Part shown: piece after piece, positions 51,485 to 59,949 of the stretch | How positions within the stretch are numbered: the first letter of the stretch is position 1 | Layout of the letters: every line of letters starts with the position of its first letter | Source: Bacillota bacterium | GTDB lineage: Bacteria; Bacillota; Clostridia; Oscillospirales; Oscillospiraceae | Direction of reading: 5' to 3' | DNA: 64,000 nt | Assembly: GCA_030535235.1 (NCBI GenBank) | Contig: JAUNCL010000003.1 | Location: 46,721-110,720 of the forward strand | The notes under the pieces: generated by a model | What the model was told of the DNA's origin: nothing | Database searches by the model: none | The model's input: only the letters and a program-made list of their open reading frames with translations | Made by a program: the position numbers and the translations under genes

Positions 51485-54400
51485 TCACACCACGATCTCC
51501 ACCCGGCTGCCGCCGGTTTTCTCCTTGGTGACCACGATCTGCTTGTCGATCTTTTCCTTCAGCTCCGCCACGTGGGAGATGATGCCCACCAGCCGGCTGC
51601 CCTCGGTCAGGCCGGTCAGGGCCTGGATGGCCTGCCGGAGGGACTCCTCATCCAGGGAACCGAAGCCCTCGTCGACAAACATGGTGTCCAGGCGGATGCC
51701 ACCGGCGGCCGACTGGATCTCGTCGGACAGGCCCAGGGCCAGGGAGAGGGATGCCTTGAAGGACTCGCCGCCGGAGAGGGATTTCACGCTGCGCTCCGAT
51801 CCGTTGTAGTGGTCGATGACGTCCAGCTCCAGGCCGCTCTGGCTGCGGTTGTTCTCCGACGCCCTGCGGCGCTTGAGCTCATACTGTCCCCCGGACATGA
51901 CCAGGAAGCGGACATTGGCCCGGCGGAGGATCCGGTCAAAAAAGGTCATCTGAATATAGGTCTCCAGGGCGATCTTCTCCTTGCCGGGGAGAGTGCCGTT
52001 GACCGTGTTGGAAAGGGTACGCACCCAGGCATACCGCTCCTCCAGGGCCTTGAGGGCCACCGCCTTCCCCTGTATGTTCCCCAGGGCGGTCTCGTTGGTG
52101 GTCAGGCGGGTGCGGACCCTCTGCCGCTCTCCGTCGACGGCAGCCCGGGCCTCTGTCAGCGCCCGGCTGCGGGCCTGCTGGGCTTCCGTGTCCACCTCCC
52201 GGCTGTTCTCCAGCAAGCGGGTCAGCTCCTGCACGGCGGCCTCGGTGCCGGCCAGCTGGGTCTCGGCGGCCCGGCAGGTCTCCTCCGCCGCCTTCAAATC
52301 CTCGGCCAATTTCCCGATCTCCCTGTCCAGTGCGGTCTGCCTCTCCCGGGCGGCAGCGGCATCGGGAAAGTGGAGTTCTCCCCGCAGGGACTCCATCTGT
52401 CCCGCCGCCTCCTCCCGGCGGCTCTCCAGCCGGGCCAGGTCCTCCCGGGCGGCGGCGAGCGTCTTTTCCTCCTCCTGCAGGCTCTGGGCCCGCTGGGGGA
52501 TCAGCCCCTCCAGGGCCTGCTTCCGGGTCAGCTTCTCCTCCACCTGTTCCAGTTCTTCTGTCAGCCGGGTCAGGGCGTCCCCGGTCTCTGCAAGGGCCGC
52601 GGCGATCTTCTCCGGTGCCTCCTCCAGGGGGCAGCCCGACAGTTCCTCCTGGATCCGGCGGCAGAGGGCATCCTCCAACTGGGCCTGCCGGCCTGTCAGG
52701 CTGCTCCGGGCCAGCTCTTCCCGGGTGAGCGCCTCCCGCAGCTCCTCCAGTTGAGCCGTCAGGTCGGCGCACAGGGTCTCCTGACTGGCAATCTTCTGTT
52801 CCAGCTCTTCCCGTCGGGTCAGCCGGTCCTCCAGCTCCTCCAGTTCCTTGTCCAACCGTGACAGGGCCTCCGCCCCCTCCGCCCGGCAGGTCAAAAGCTG
52901 AGCCCGGGCATCGGCCAGGGTGGGCTTTTCCACATAAGGGGCCATTCCGGTGAGCAGCTGGCCCTCCCACTCCTCCAGAGAGGTTTTTTTCTTGCCGGCG
53001 GAAAGGCTTTTCTCAGCGGCCTCCTGCCGGGCGGCTTCCATGGCCTCCTTGGCCTGGTTCAGCTCCGCCTCGGTGGGGGCCTCGTTGGAGACCTCAGCGG
53101 GCTGGGGGTGGGAGAGGGACCCGCACACCGGGCAGGGCTGTCCCTCCTCCAGGGATTGGGCCAGAAGCCCCGCCTGTTCATCCAGAAAGGCCCGGTTTTT
53201 CCATCGAAAAACCTCCGCTGCTTCCTCTGCCCGCGCCTGGGCCGCCCGATAGTCCGCCTGGGCGGACGCTGCCGTGCGCCGACCCTTCTCACAGCGGGTC
53301 GCCAGGGCGTCCAGCTCGTCCAGGGCCTGTTCCCTGTCCCGAAGCTGTTCCCGGCGGTGGAGCAGCTTTTCCTTCGCGGTCTCCAGGCCCTCCTCCGCCG
53401 CCAGCTTTTCCTTCGTGGTTTCCAAATCGGTCTTTTGCCGGAGCAGCTCTGCCGACAGCGCCTCCCGCTGGCGACACAGGTCCTCACAGCGGGCCTGTCC
53501 CGCCCGGAACTGCTGTCCGTTTTCCTGCCACGCCTCCACGTCCCGGGCCAGGGCTTCCAGGACCGACCGGCGGCTCTCTGCCTGGGAGGTTTCCCAAAAC
53601 AGCCGTTCCCGGTCCGCCGCCGCCTGGGCCAGGGCTTCCGACTCCTGCCGCCACGCCGCCAGCTCCGCCGTCCGGGCCTGCCGGGTCTCCTCCCGCCGGG
53701 TCAAATCCCCCCGCCGGGCGGTAAGCCGCTGGGTAAGGTCTGCTAAGCTCTCCCCTTTTTCGGCCAGTTCCCGGTAGCGGGGCAGCTCCGTTTCCAGGGC
53801 CGCCTTTTCTCTGGCCAGGGCCTCACGCCGGGGGATCTTGGCCTGCTCAGCCGCCAGTCTCTCCCGGTCAGTCTCCACCCGGAGCCGCTGGGTCTCCCCC
53901 CTTGCCTGCGTCTCCGCCAGGGTTTTTCGGGTCTTTTCCAGTTCCTCCGCCTTGCCCAGCAGGGCGGTCACCTCGTTCAGCTCCCGGTCCAGCCGGTCCA
54001 ACTCCCCCTGGCACCGGGCGTCTGCCGCCTGATCCTGCCGGATCAGGGTCTCTATGAGGGCCACCGTCTCCTGGAAGGGCAGGTCCCCCTCCTGGGCCTG
54101 CCGCAGTCTGGGAAAGAGGTCATCCTCCTCCCGGCAGAGGACACCGCCGATGTACTGCTGGACGCTGGCCCGGGCGGCTTCGCAGTCCTTCTGGAGCTTC
54201 CCCGCCTCGCTCTTCATCCGCTCCTGAAGGACCATATAGTACCGGGTCTGGAAAATCTCCCGAAAGATCTCCTGACGGCTTTTGGTGTCCGCCAGCAGCA
54301 GCTTTTGAAAGTCCCCCTGGGCGATCATGGCAATCTGGGCAAACCGGCTGCGGTCCAGGCCGATGATCCCGACGATCTCGCTGTTGACCTCCCGGGCCTT

Positions 54401-54778
54401 GGTGACCAAACGACCGTCGGGGAGCTGAAGCTCCGCCTCGGCCCGCTGGATGGCGGTGCCGCCGCCCCTCTTGGCAGGACGCTGGTACTCAGGGCTGCGG
54501 CGGACGGTATAGGTCTTGCCGCCGTAGGAAAACACCAGCTCCACCTGGGTGGGGGTGTCCGGCTGGGCATATTTGGAGCGGAACATGGAGGGGTCCCGGT
54601 TCTCGCCGCTGGGCTCGCCGTAGAGGGCGTAGGTGATGGCGTCAAAGATGGTGGTCTTTCCCGCGCCGGTGTCGCCGGTGATCAGATACAGTCCCTTTTC
54701 CCCTAACTGTTCCAGGTCCATCACCACGGTCCCGGCGTAGGGTCCGAAGGCGGACAGGGTCAATTTCAGTGGTCTCAT
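51485..54778 (-). CDS. sbcC: exonuclease subunit SbcC
   Basis: A 1097-residue Rad50-like SMC ATPase that with SbcD resolves DNA hairpins and processes ends. The N-terminal ATPase half has Walker A TGDTGAGKTTIFDAITYAL, long coiled coils follow, and a zinc hook CPVC (Cys549, Cys552) sits at the midpoint. The C-terminal half has the SLSGGESFKASLSLALGL signature and MFVDEGFGSLDEESL. The ATG at 54778 overlaps the sbcD stop as ATGA. Confidence 0.95.
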   Translation of the reverse strand: MRPLKLTLSAFGPYAGTVVMDLEQLGEKGLYLITGDTGAGKTTIFDAITYALYGEPSGENRDPSMFRSKYAQPDTPTQVELVFSYGGKTYTVRRSPEYQRPAKRGGGTAIQRAEAELQLPDGRLVTKAREVNSEIVGIIGLDRSRFAQIAMIAQGDFQKLLLADTKSRQEIFREIFQTRYYMVLQERMKSEAGKLQKDCEAARASVQQYIGGVLCREEDDLFPRLRQAQEGDLPFQETVALIETLIRQDQAADARCQGELDRLDRELNEVTALLGKAEELEKTRKTLAETQARGETQRLRVETDRERLAAEQAKIPRREALAREKAALETELPRYRELAEKGESLADLTQRLTARRGDLTRREETRQARTAELAAWRQESEALAQAAADRERLFWETSQAESRRSVLEALARDVEAWQENGQQFRAGQARCEDLCRQREALSAELLRQKTDLETTKEKLAAEEGLETAKEKLLHRREQLRDREQALDELDALATRCEKGRRTAASAQADYRAAQARAEEAAEVFRWKNRAFLDEQAGLLAQSLEEGQPCPVCGSLSHPQPAEVSNEAPTEAELNQAKEAMEAARQEAAEKSLSAGKKKTSLEEWEGQLLTGMAPYVEKPTLADARAQLLTCRAEGAEALSRLDKELEELEDRLTRREELEQKIASQETLCADLTAQLEELREALTREELARSSLTGRQAQLEDALCRRIQEELSGCPLEEAPEKIAAALAETGDALTRLTEELEQVEEKLTRKQALEGLIPQRAQSLQEEEKTLAAAREDLARLESRREEAAGQMESLRGELHFPDAAAARERQTALDREIGKLAEDLKAAEETCRAAETQLAGTEAAVQELTRLLENSREVDTEAQQARSRALTEARAAVDGERQRVRTRLTTNETALGNIQGKAVALKALEERYAWVRTLSNTVNGTLPGKEKIALETYIQMTFFDRILRRANVRFLVMSGGQYELKRRRASENNRSQSGLELDVIDHYNGSERSVKSLSGGESFKASLSLALGLSDEIQSAAGGIRLDTMFVDEGFGSLDEESLRQAIQALTGLTEGSRLVGIISHVAELKEKIDKQIVVTKEKTGGSRVEIVV

Positions 54779-55914
54779 TCCGCACCCTCCCAAATGGTTT
54801 CGATCAGTCCTTGGGCAAAGGCCCGCTGTTCCTCCCCCATGGGCTGGCCGTTCTGCTGCTCATAAAAGACCTCCAGCAGCTCCAGGGGGGATTTCTGCGC
54901 TTCCCTCTCCCCCTCCCCGGTCAAAAGCCCCGCCCGGGTGCGCCTGTTGTCAAAATCCAGCTTCATCAGGCCGGGGTAGATGACCCGCAGCTTGCTCACC
55001 GCGTCGGGAATGTCCTCCTCATCGGTGAGGGTGATGTGGACATAGTCCTGCCGCCAGGTGGTCCCTTCGTAAAACTCCCGGAGGGTCAGCTCCTCATAGG
55101 TCCCCCGCAGCTCCACCAGGTCCCGCATTGGGGTGAGGGGCAGGGTGCGGAGGGCTACCCGGCCCTTCTCCCCCAGCTCCACCACCGTCAGGGACTTCTG
55201 CTGGCCCGCCTCGGAGAAGGAGTATTTCAGGGGGGTGCCGCAGTAGCGCACGGTCTCCCGCCCCACCTGCTGGGGGCCGTGGAGATGGCCCAGGGCCACG
55301 TAGTCGAAAGAGTCAAAGACTGACACCTCCACGTTATCCGTTCCCCCCACGGAGATCTCCTCCGAGTCGCACCGGGCCGCCCCTGTGACAAACTGATGGG
55401 TCACCAGCACATTCCGGCGGGTCCCGTCCACCCCCATGGCCTCAATGGCCACGGAGAGGGCGTCGGTATAGGTAGCGATCTCCTCCTCGGGGAAAAACCG
55501 GCGGACATGGGAAGGCTTGACAAAGGGCAGCAGGTAGAGGTCCACGGGGCCGTATTCGTCCGTCAGGGTGATGGGCATCACCTGGCCGCTGTAGACCGGG
55601 GCCAGATGGACGCCACTCTCCTCCATGAGCCGGCCGCCGAAGGCCATGCGCTCAGGGGAATCGTGGTTGCCGCTGATAACAAAGACCTGGAGCCGCCGCC
55701 GGGACAGCCCCACCAGAAACTCGTCCAGCAGGGCCACCGCCTCGGCGGAGGGCACGGACTTGTCATAGACGTCCCCGGCGATGAGGACCCCGTCGGGCTG
55801 TTCCTGGTCAATGAGCCGGAGGATCTTCGCCAGGATATCCCGCTGATCCTCCAGCATGGAGAACCCGTTGACCCGCTTGCCCAGATGCAGGTCGGAGAGG
55901 TGGATGAGCTTCAT
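54775..55914 (-). CDS. sbcD: exonuclease subunit SbcD
   Basis: A 379-residue Mre11-like manganese nuclease. Phosphoesterase motifs MKLIHLSDLHLGK, GVLIAGDVYDKS, VISGNHDSPER, NVLVTHQFV and ALGHLHGPQQV bind the metals. The ATG at 55914 gives the family's standard MKxxHxSDLHLG start. Coupled to sbcC. The presence of sbcCD fits removal of the many hairpin-forming repeats in this genome (inference). Confidence 0.95.
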   Translation of the reverse strand: MKLIHLSDLHLGKRVNGFSMLEDQRDILAKILRLIDQEQPDGVLIAGDVYDKSVPSAEAVALLDEFLVGLSRRRLQVFVISGNHDSPERMAFGGRLMEESGVHLAPVYSGQVMPITLTDEYGPVDLYLLPFVKPSHVRRFFPEEEIATYTDALSVAIEAMGVDGTRRNVLVTHQFVTGAARCDSEEISVGGTDNVEVSVFDSFDYVALGHLHGPQQVGRETVRYCGTPLKYSFSEAGQQKSLTVVELGEKGRVALRTLPLTPMRDLVELRGTYEELTLREFYEGTTWRQDYVHITLTDEEDIPDAVSKLRVIYPGLMKLDFDNRRTRAGLLTGEGEREAQKSPLELLEVFYEQQNGQPMGEEQRAFAQGLIETIWEGAE

Positions 55915-56001
55915 AGCGCCGCCCCTTTCTTCTTGTCGTATTGTCTCAGAATCCATTATATCTTAACGGCAGAGGCGGCGCAAGGAGGGCTTTTTCTCCA
56001 T

Positions 56002-56041
56002 ATAAAATCAGCACGGCGCTCCTCGCGGGGAGCGCCGTGCT
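56002..56041 (-). terminator. permease terminator
   Basis: Minus-strand AGCACGGCGCTCC-ccgcga-type 13-pair hairpin (56041-56010) with GATTTTAT after it. Confidence 0.88.
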
Positions 56042-56106
56042 GCCTTGCATCTTTCAGAAAAGAGATTTCAGATTAAGAAAACGGTTCGATGAAGCGGTAG
56101 AATATT

Positions 56107-57597
56107 TTATGCCTTCTTGGCTGCCTTGGCGGCTGCCAGGGCGTCCTTCTCAGCCAGCAGGTCGCGGCAGGACTTCTGGTAAATGTCGATGCCCTCTTCC
56201 ACATACTTGCGGCGCTCGGCCTTGTTGGTACCCAGGAACTCGATGAAGATTGCCAGGATGATGCCCACGAACAGACCATAGGACGGGTTGGGGCAGGTGG
56301 CGATGGCGCCGGCGGTGATGCCAGCCACGCCGCGTTCCACGTTGGTGCGGCACATGTTGATGCCCACGTAGAAGGAACCGAAAGCCTGGATGATCAGGGT
56401 CTGTGCCATAGCCAGAGGCAGGATGGGCTTGATCAGTGCCATCAGAGGCACGATCAGCTGGCAGATCCACTTGGTGGTGTTGAAGGTGCAGGAGCCACCG
56501 AAGATGGAGTACATGTTCTCCTTGCCGGTCTTATAACGCTCGGCCACGGAGACGGTCATAGCGGACCACAGGGGACCGGACATGGTGCAGGTGGGGCTGA
56601 AGAAAGCCTCGATCAGGTTACGGAAGCCGCAGCACATGTTGGTACGGTCGGGGTCGACGTCGATGTACTCATCCTGACGATAGCGCTTGGTATCCTCCAT
56701 GAAGGCGGTACCACCGACGATATCGCCGAATGCGATAACGTAGCACATGATAGCCATGGGGATGGTCTGAACCAGGACACCGGGGTGGATACCCACGCCA
56801 ATGATGGAGAAGTTCTTCCAGACCCAGGTCAGGCCAGGGATGGGGTTGAACCAGAAGCTGGTGACGCCGGAGAAATCAGGCAGGGAGCACTCGCCGATGG
56901 CCATGGCGATGATACCGCCCACGATGATGGAAGGCACGAAGCCGGCCTTGGTCAGCAGCTTGATAGCAGGGTTCTTGCTGGTGAACTTCAGCTTGCCGAA
57001 GCCCTGGGAGAACAGCAGGAAGATGCCGAAGCAGCAGCCGATGGACCAGGAGATGGGATACATGAAGAAGCCCTTGCCGCCGGCCTCTACTGCTTTGAAG
57101 CCGTAGGCGCCGCAGCACGCGGCGAAGCCCGAGCCGATCAGTATGCCGCCTTTCAGGGACTGGGGGCAGATATCGACCAGCTTGGTGGCGATACCGGTGG
57201 CGCCCAGAATCACGTACATGAGGCCCAGCACCAGCTCCATGCTGGTCAGTGCCCACATTCTCTCCACGCCTTCAAAGTTCAGCAGGAAGGCGGTGATCAG
57301 CGGGACTGCCGGGGTGATCCAGCCGCCGATCAGGGGGTCGCCCAGGGTGTTGTTGACCATGTACAGCAGCTCATGGACGAACACGATGGACAGTGCCAAT
57401 TCAAAGGTGAAGCCGAATAAGTCTTGCAGATACGCCGTTGCGGCGGAGCCGGTCATAAACACGACGCAGGCCTGGATCATTTCAGGAATTTCCCATTCGT
57501 AGTGAATAAAAGGAAGACGAAGGTCAAATTTCCAGATCTTGATACAGGGCTGTTTCTCGCCGTCCTTACGCCGAGCGCTAGGAAGCATGAGATTCAT
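56107..57597 (-). CDS. multi-pass permease, possibly NCS2 (xanthine/uracil) related
   Basis: A 496-residue integral membrane protein with about 12-13 hydrophobic helices and a basic Ala/Lys-rich cytoplasmic C-terminus. Stretches such as PQSLKGGILIGSGFAA, MCYVIAFGDIVGGTAF and NLIEAFFSPTCTMSGPL resemble the NCS2 nucleobase permease plan, but key NCS2 motifs are not exact, so the family call is tentative and the substrate unknown. The ATG at 57597 follows AGGAGGG; the longer frame begins at a TTG. Codon choice (GCA, CGT, GGT) suggests strong expression. Monocistronic, with its own promoter, a structured leader and a terminator. Confidence 0.6.
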   Translation of the reverse strand: MNLMLPSARRKDGEKQPCIKIWKFDLRLPFIHYEWEIPEMIQACVVFMTGSAATAYLQDLFGFTFELALSIVFVHELLYMVNNTLGDPLIGGWITPAVPLITAFLLNFEGVERMWALTSMELVLGLMYVILGATGIATKLVDICPQSLKGGILIGSGFAACCGAYGFKAVEAGGKGFFMYPISWSIGCCFGIFLLFSQGFGKLKFTSKNPAIKLLTKAGFVPSIIVGGIIAMAIGECSLPDFSGVTSFWFNPIPGLTWVWKNFSIIGVGIHPGVLVQTIPMAIMCYVIAFGDIVGGTAFMEDTKRYRQDEYIDVDPDRTNMCCGFRNLIEAFFSPTCTMSGPLWSAMTVSVAERYKTGKENMYSIFGGSCTFNTTKWICQLIVPLMALIKPILPLAMAQTLIIQAFGSFYVGINMCRTNVERGVAGITAGAIATCPNPSYGLFVGIILAIFIEFLGTNKAERRKYVEEGIDIYQKSCRDLLAEKDALAAAKAAKKA

Positions 57598-57627
57598 TAC
57601 TTTCCCTCCTAACAAAATACACGTTTG

Positions 57628-57670
57628 ACTTGCAATTTCTCTTGCGGCAACTTACAAACTGCAAGTTGCC
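57628..57670 (-). promoter_or_regulatory. alternative hairpins in the permease leader
   Basis: On the minus strand GGCAACTT (57670-57663) pairs with AAGTTGCC (57653-57646), while the overlapping ACTTGCA (57666-57660) can instead pair with TGCAAGT (57634-57628). The two pairings exclude each other within the leader, just upstream of the ribosome binding site. Confidence 0.45.
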
Positions 57671-57708
57671 TGGGTACTCTTTTCCCGTCTTTTCATCGAT
57701 GCAATGTC

Positions 57709-57736
57709 ATTATAACACGATTTTTGGAAAGTTCAA
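57709..57736 (-). promoter_or_regulatory. permease promoter
   Basis: TTGAAC (57736-57731), 16-base spacer, TATAAT (57714-57709) on the minus strand; leader about 105 nt. Confidence 0.8.
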
Positions 57737-58018
57737 CCTTTACTTCTCCGTCGTTTATGACAAATATATACTATTTTCACAAGAAACCAGTTTCTTTTTT
57801 ATTTGTTTTGCTATTTTTCCAGTCAATTCCTTCCGATTTCCCCCGGATTTTTTGAATTTTTTATGAATATCAGGGATTTGTGCACATTTTTGTCTCCTTT
57901 TCGCCGAGAACCCAGCTATATTTTTTGCGGAAGAAATTAATTCTTCCGCAAAATTTGTATGATTCGCCTATGAAGCCTTTTGTCCTGCATCCTGCGCACG
58001 AAAAATTTGTGAAAAAAG
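57737..58018. other. AT-rich intergenic region
   Basis: Much lower GC than the rest of the window and no supported gene. It contains one clear dyad, GCGGAAGAA-attaa-TTCTTCCGC (about 57927-57950), without a T tail on either strand, so an operator or extruding palindrome rather than a terminator. Confidence 0.5.
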
Positions 58019-58052
58019 ATAAAAACAGAAGGAGCCAAAAGGCTCCTTCTGT
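58019..58052 (-). terminator. LCP gene terminator
   Basis: Minus-strand ACAGAAGGAGCC-tttt-GGCTCCTTCTGT followed by TTTTATC, 18 bases after the stop. Confidence 0.9.
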
Positions 58053-58069
58053 CGGTCTTGATCGGTATG

Positions 58070-59077
58070 TCAGGGGGCCTGGAAAATGGTCACATCCTCC
58101 AGGGTCAGGGAGGTGGTATAGGGGTTCACCAGCTTATTGATCAGGTCCAGGCTCTCCTGGGGATAGAGCTCGTAGCAGTAGCTGGTCCCCCGGTAGGTCA
58201 CGTTGCCGTCGCCGGGCAGGGTGCCGGTGCTGATCCCGGTGGACAGGTTCAGGCCCAGAGCCTTGCCCGCAAACCAGGCGATATCCGTCCCGCTCAGGTC
58301 GGTCTTGATGTTCCGCTCCACGATGTCCACAAACTCGTTGATGTTCACCAGGCTGTCCACCGACATGACCTTCTTGGCCAGGGTGAGCATCATCTTCTGG
58401 GCGGTCTCTGCCCGCTGGACGTCTCCCAGAGGATAGCCGGTGCCGTCGGCGTTGTGGCGGAAGCGGCAGACCTCCATGGCCTGCTGGCCGTTCAGGTGCT
58501 GCATCCCGGGCTGGTAGTGGATGTGCAGATCCTGGGCCGGGTCGTCATAATACATCTCCACCGGCACGTCGAAATCCACGCCCCCTACGGCGTCCACGAT
58601 CTCCACGAAGGCATCTAAGTCCAGGGTGACATAGTAGTCAATGGGGAAGCCCACCAGCTCGGAGACCACTTCCTCCAGATTGTCGATGCCGGCCTTCATG
58701 CTGGAGTTGATCTTGGGGTTCTTCTTCTTGACCAGGGTATCTCTGGGGATGGAGAGCATCCCCACCTTCTGGTTTGGCACGTCGTAGGTCACCACCATGA
58801 TGCCGTCGGCGTTGCCGCTCTCCTGGTCGGGAACGGCCAGCAGGAAGGTATAGGTCTTCTCCTTTCTCTGACGGGTGCCGTTCTCCATGCCCGGCGCGGC
58901 GGTCTGGACCGTGCTGCTCCCCGAATTTTCCGGCTCCATCTCCGGCTCGGGAATGGCAATTTTATAGACAGCGTATCCCAGCACGATGAGGGCGGCGATC
59001 ACCACGATCACCAGATAGATCCCCCGCAGGATACGGTAGGGTTTCCTCAGTCTGCGTTTTTTCTTCTTTTTGGCCAA
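58070..59077 (-). CDS. LytR-CpsA-Psr (LCP) family cell wall ligase
   Basis: A 335-residue membrane-anchored enzyme of the family that attaches teichoic acids or other glycopolymers to peptidoglycan. A very basic cytoplasmic start (MAKKKKKRRLRK) precedes one transmembrane helix (about 18-43). The LCP domain has GIMVVTYD, VGMLSIPRDTLV, INSSMKAG, LDAFVEIVDAVGGVDFDVP and CRFRHNADGTGYPLGDVQRAETAQK. These hold the arginines and aspartates that bind the lipid pyrophosphate. A Ser/Thr-rich spacer links helix and domain. Single gene with promoter and terminator. Confidence 0.93.
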   Translation of the reverse strand: MAKKKKKRRLRKPYRILRGIYLVIVVIAALIVLGYAVYKIAIPEPEMEPENSGSSTVQTAAPGMENGTRQRKEKTYTFLLAVPDQESGNADGIMVVTYDVPNQKVGMLSIPRDTLVKKKNPKINSSMKAGIDNLEEVVSELVGFPIDYYVTLDLDAFVEIVDAVGGVDFDVPVEMYYDDPAQDLHIHYQPGMQHLNGQQAMEVCRFRHNADGTGYPLGDVQRAETAQKMMLTLAKKVMSVDSLVNINEFVDIVERNIKTDLSGTDIAWFAGKALGLNLSTGISTGTLPGDGNVTYRGTSYCYELYPQESLDLINKLVNPYTTSLTLEDVTIFQAP

Positions 59078-59148
59078 GGCTCACAGCCTCCTTTGGTTCG
59101 GTTTCCGTCATGGCTATACAAGCCCATTTTATTACTGTGGAGAGTATC

Positions 59149-59177
59149 ATTATACATAACATATCCTTTTTCGGCAA
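59149..59177 (-). promoter_or_regulatory. LCP gene promoter
   Basis: TTGCCG (59177-59172), 17-base spacer, TATAAT (59154-59149) on the minus strand. The bases from here to 59319 show nothing else I can name. Confidence 0.82.
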
Positions 59178-59319
59178 GTCCCTGCCCAAAACTTTCTCTT
59201 CCCTTCATAATTCTTTTACATTTCCGCCCCTTTTCACGGGAAGGATAGCAGAGGGCCGCCGAATTTTTCTTGGGTATCCGGTCGAATTCCGCAACTTTTC
59301 ATGAAATTTCAGAAAGCCC

Positions 59320-59348
59320 TTGCAACCTTCGTTCCATCGTGGTATAAT
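59320..59348 (+). promoter_or_regulatory. rimP-infB operon promoter
   Basis: TTGCAA (59320-59325), 17-base spacer, TATAAT (59343-59348). Confidence 0.88.
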
Positions 59349-59379
59349 CCCAGTGTATGATGAAGAGTAAGTAAGAAGA

Positions 59380-59408
59380 GAGTGGGGCTTGCCCCGCTCT
59401 TTCTTTTA
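59380..59408 (+). terminator. attenuator hairpin in the rimP leader
   Basis: GAGTGGGGC-tt-GCCCCGCTC (59380-59399) followed by TTTCTTTTATT, only 30 bases after the predicted start of the transcript and 64 bases before rimP. Such a hairpin in front of the nusA operon would let NusA or transcription rate set its own expression. Confidence 0.72.
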
Positions 59409-59471
59409 TTGAGTACACATATTATATCACATTACAATTCAGACCGCCGAACCGGCGCATGGGAGGTTGCT

Positions 59472-59927
59472 ATGTCCAAGATCACCGAACTGACTGCCCA
59501 GCTGGCCCGCCCTGTGGTGGAGGCCTGCGGCTGCACCCTGTGGGACGTGGAATACATCAAGGAGGCCGGAAGCTGGTATCTCCGCCTGTACATTGATAAG
59601 GAGGGCGGCGTCTCCATCGACGACTGCGAGGCCGTCAGCCGGGGGGTGGACCCCCTGCTGGATGAGGCCGACCCCATCCAGGACGCCTACACCTTTGAGG
59701 TCTCCTCCGCCGGGGCGGACCGTCCCCTGAAAAAGCCTGAGCACTTCGCCGCCTTCTTGGGGGCCCAGGTGGACGTGAAGTTCTATAAGACCGTCAACGG
59801 TCAGAAGAGCGTCACCGGCGTCCTGGCCGGCTTTGACGACAACAGCGTCACCCTGGACCTGGGGGGCGAGGAGGTCGCCTTTGACAAGAAAGAAATCGCT
59901 TTCGTGCGCCTGCACGTGAGCTTTTAA
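59472..59927 (+). CDS. rimP: ribosome maturation factor RimP
   Basis: A 151-residue factor for 30S assembly. LWDVEYIKEAGSWYLRLYIDKEGGVSIDDCE and VSSAGADRPL are family signatures. The ATG at 59472 follows GGGAGGTT; the longer frame begins inside the leader hairpin. First gene of rimP-nusA-rnpM-L7Ae-infB. Confidence 0.95.
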   Translation: MSKITELTAQLARPVVEACGCTLWDVEYIKEAGSWYLRLYIDKEGGVSIDDCEAVSRGVDPLLDEADPIQDAYTFEVSSAGADRPLKKPEHFAAFLGAQVDVKFYKTVNGQKSVTGVLAGFDDNSVTLDLGGEEVAFDKKEIAFVRLHVSF

Positions 59928-59949
59928 CAAGCACTGAGGAGTTTTAGGA

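Noticed and set aside
57625-58140. Several 75-86 codon frames in the AT-rich region before the LCP gene
   Set aside because: Low-complexity Phe/Ser/Ile-rich products typical of translated AT-rich spacer; they run through a promoter or a terminator.
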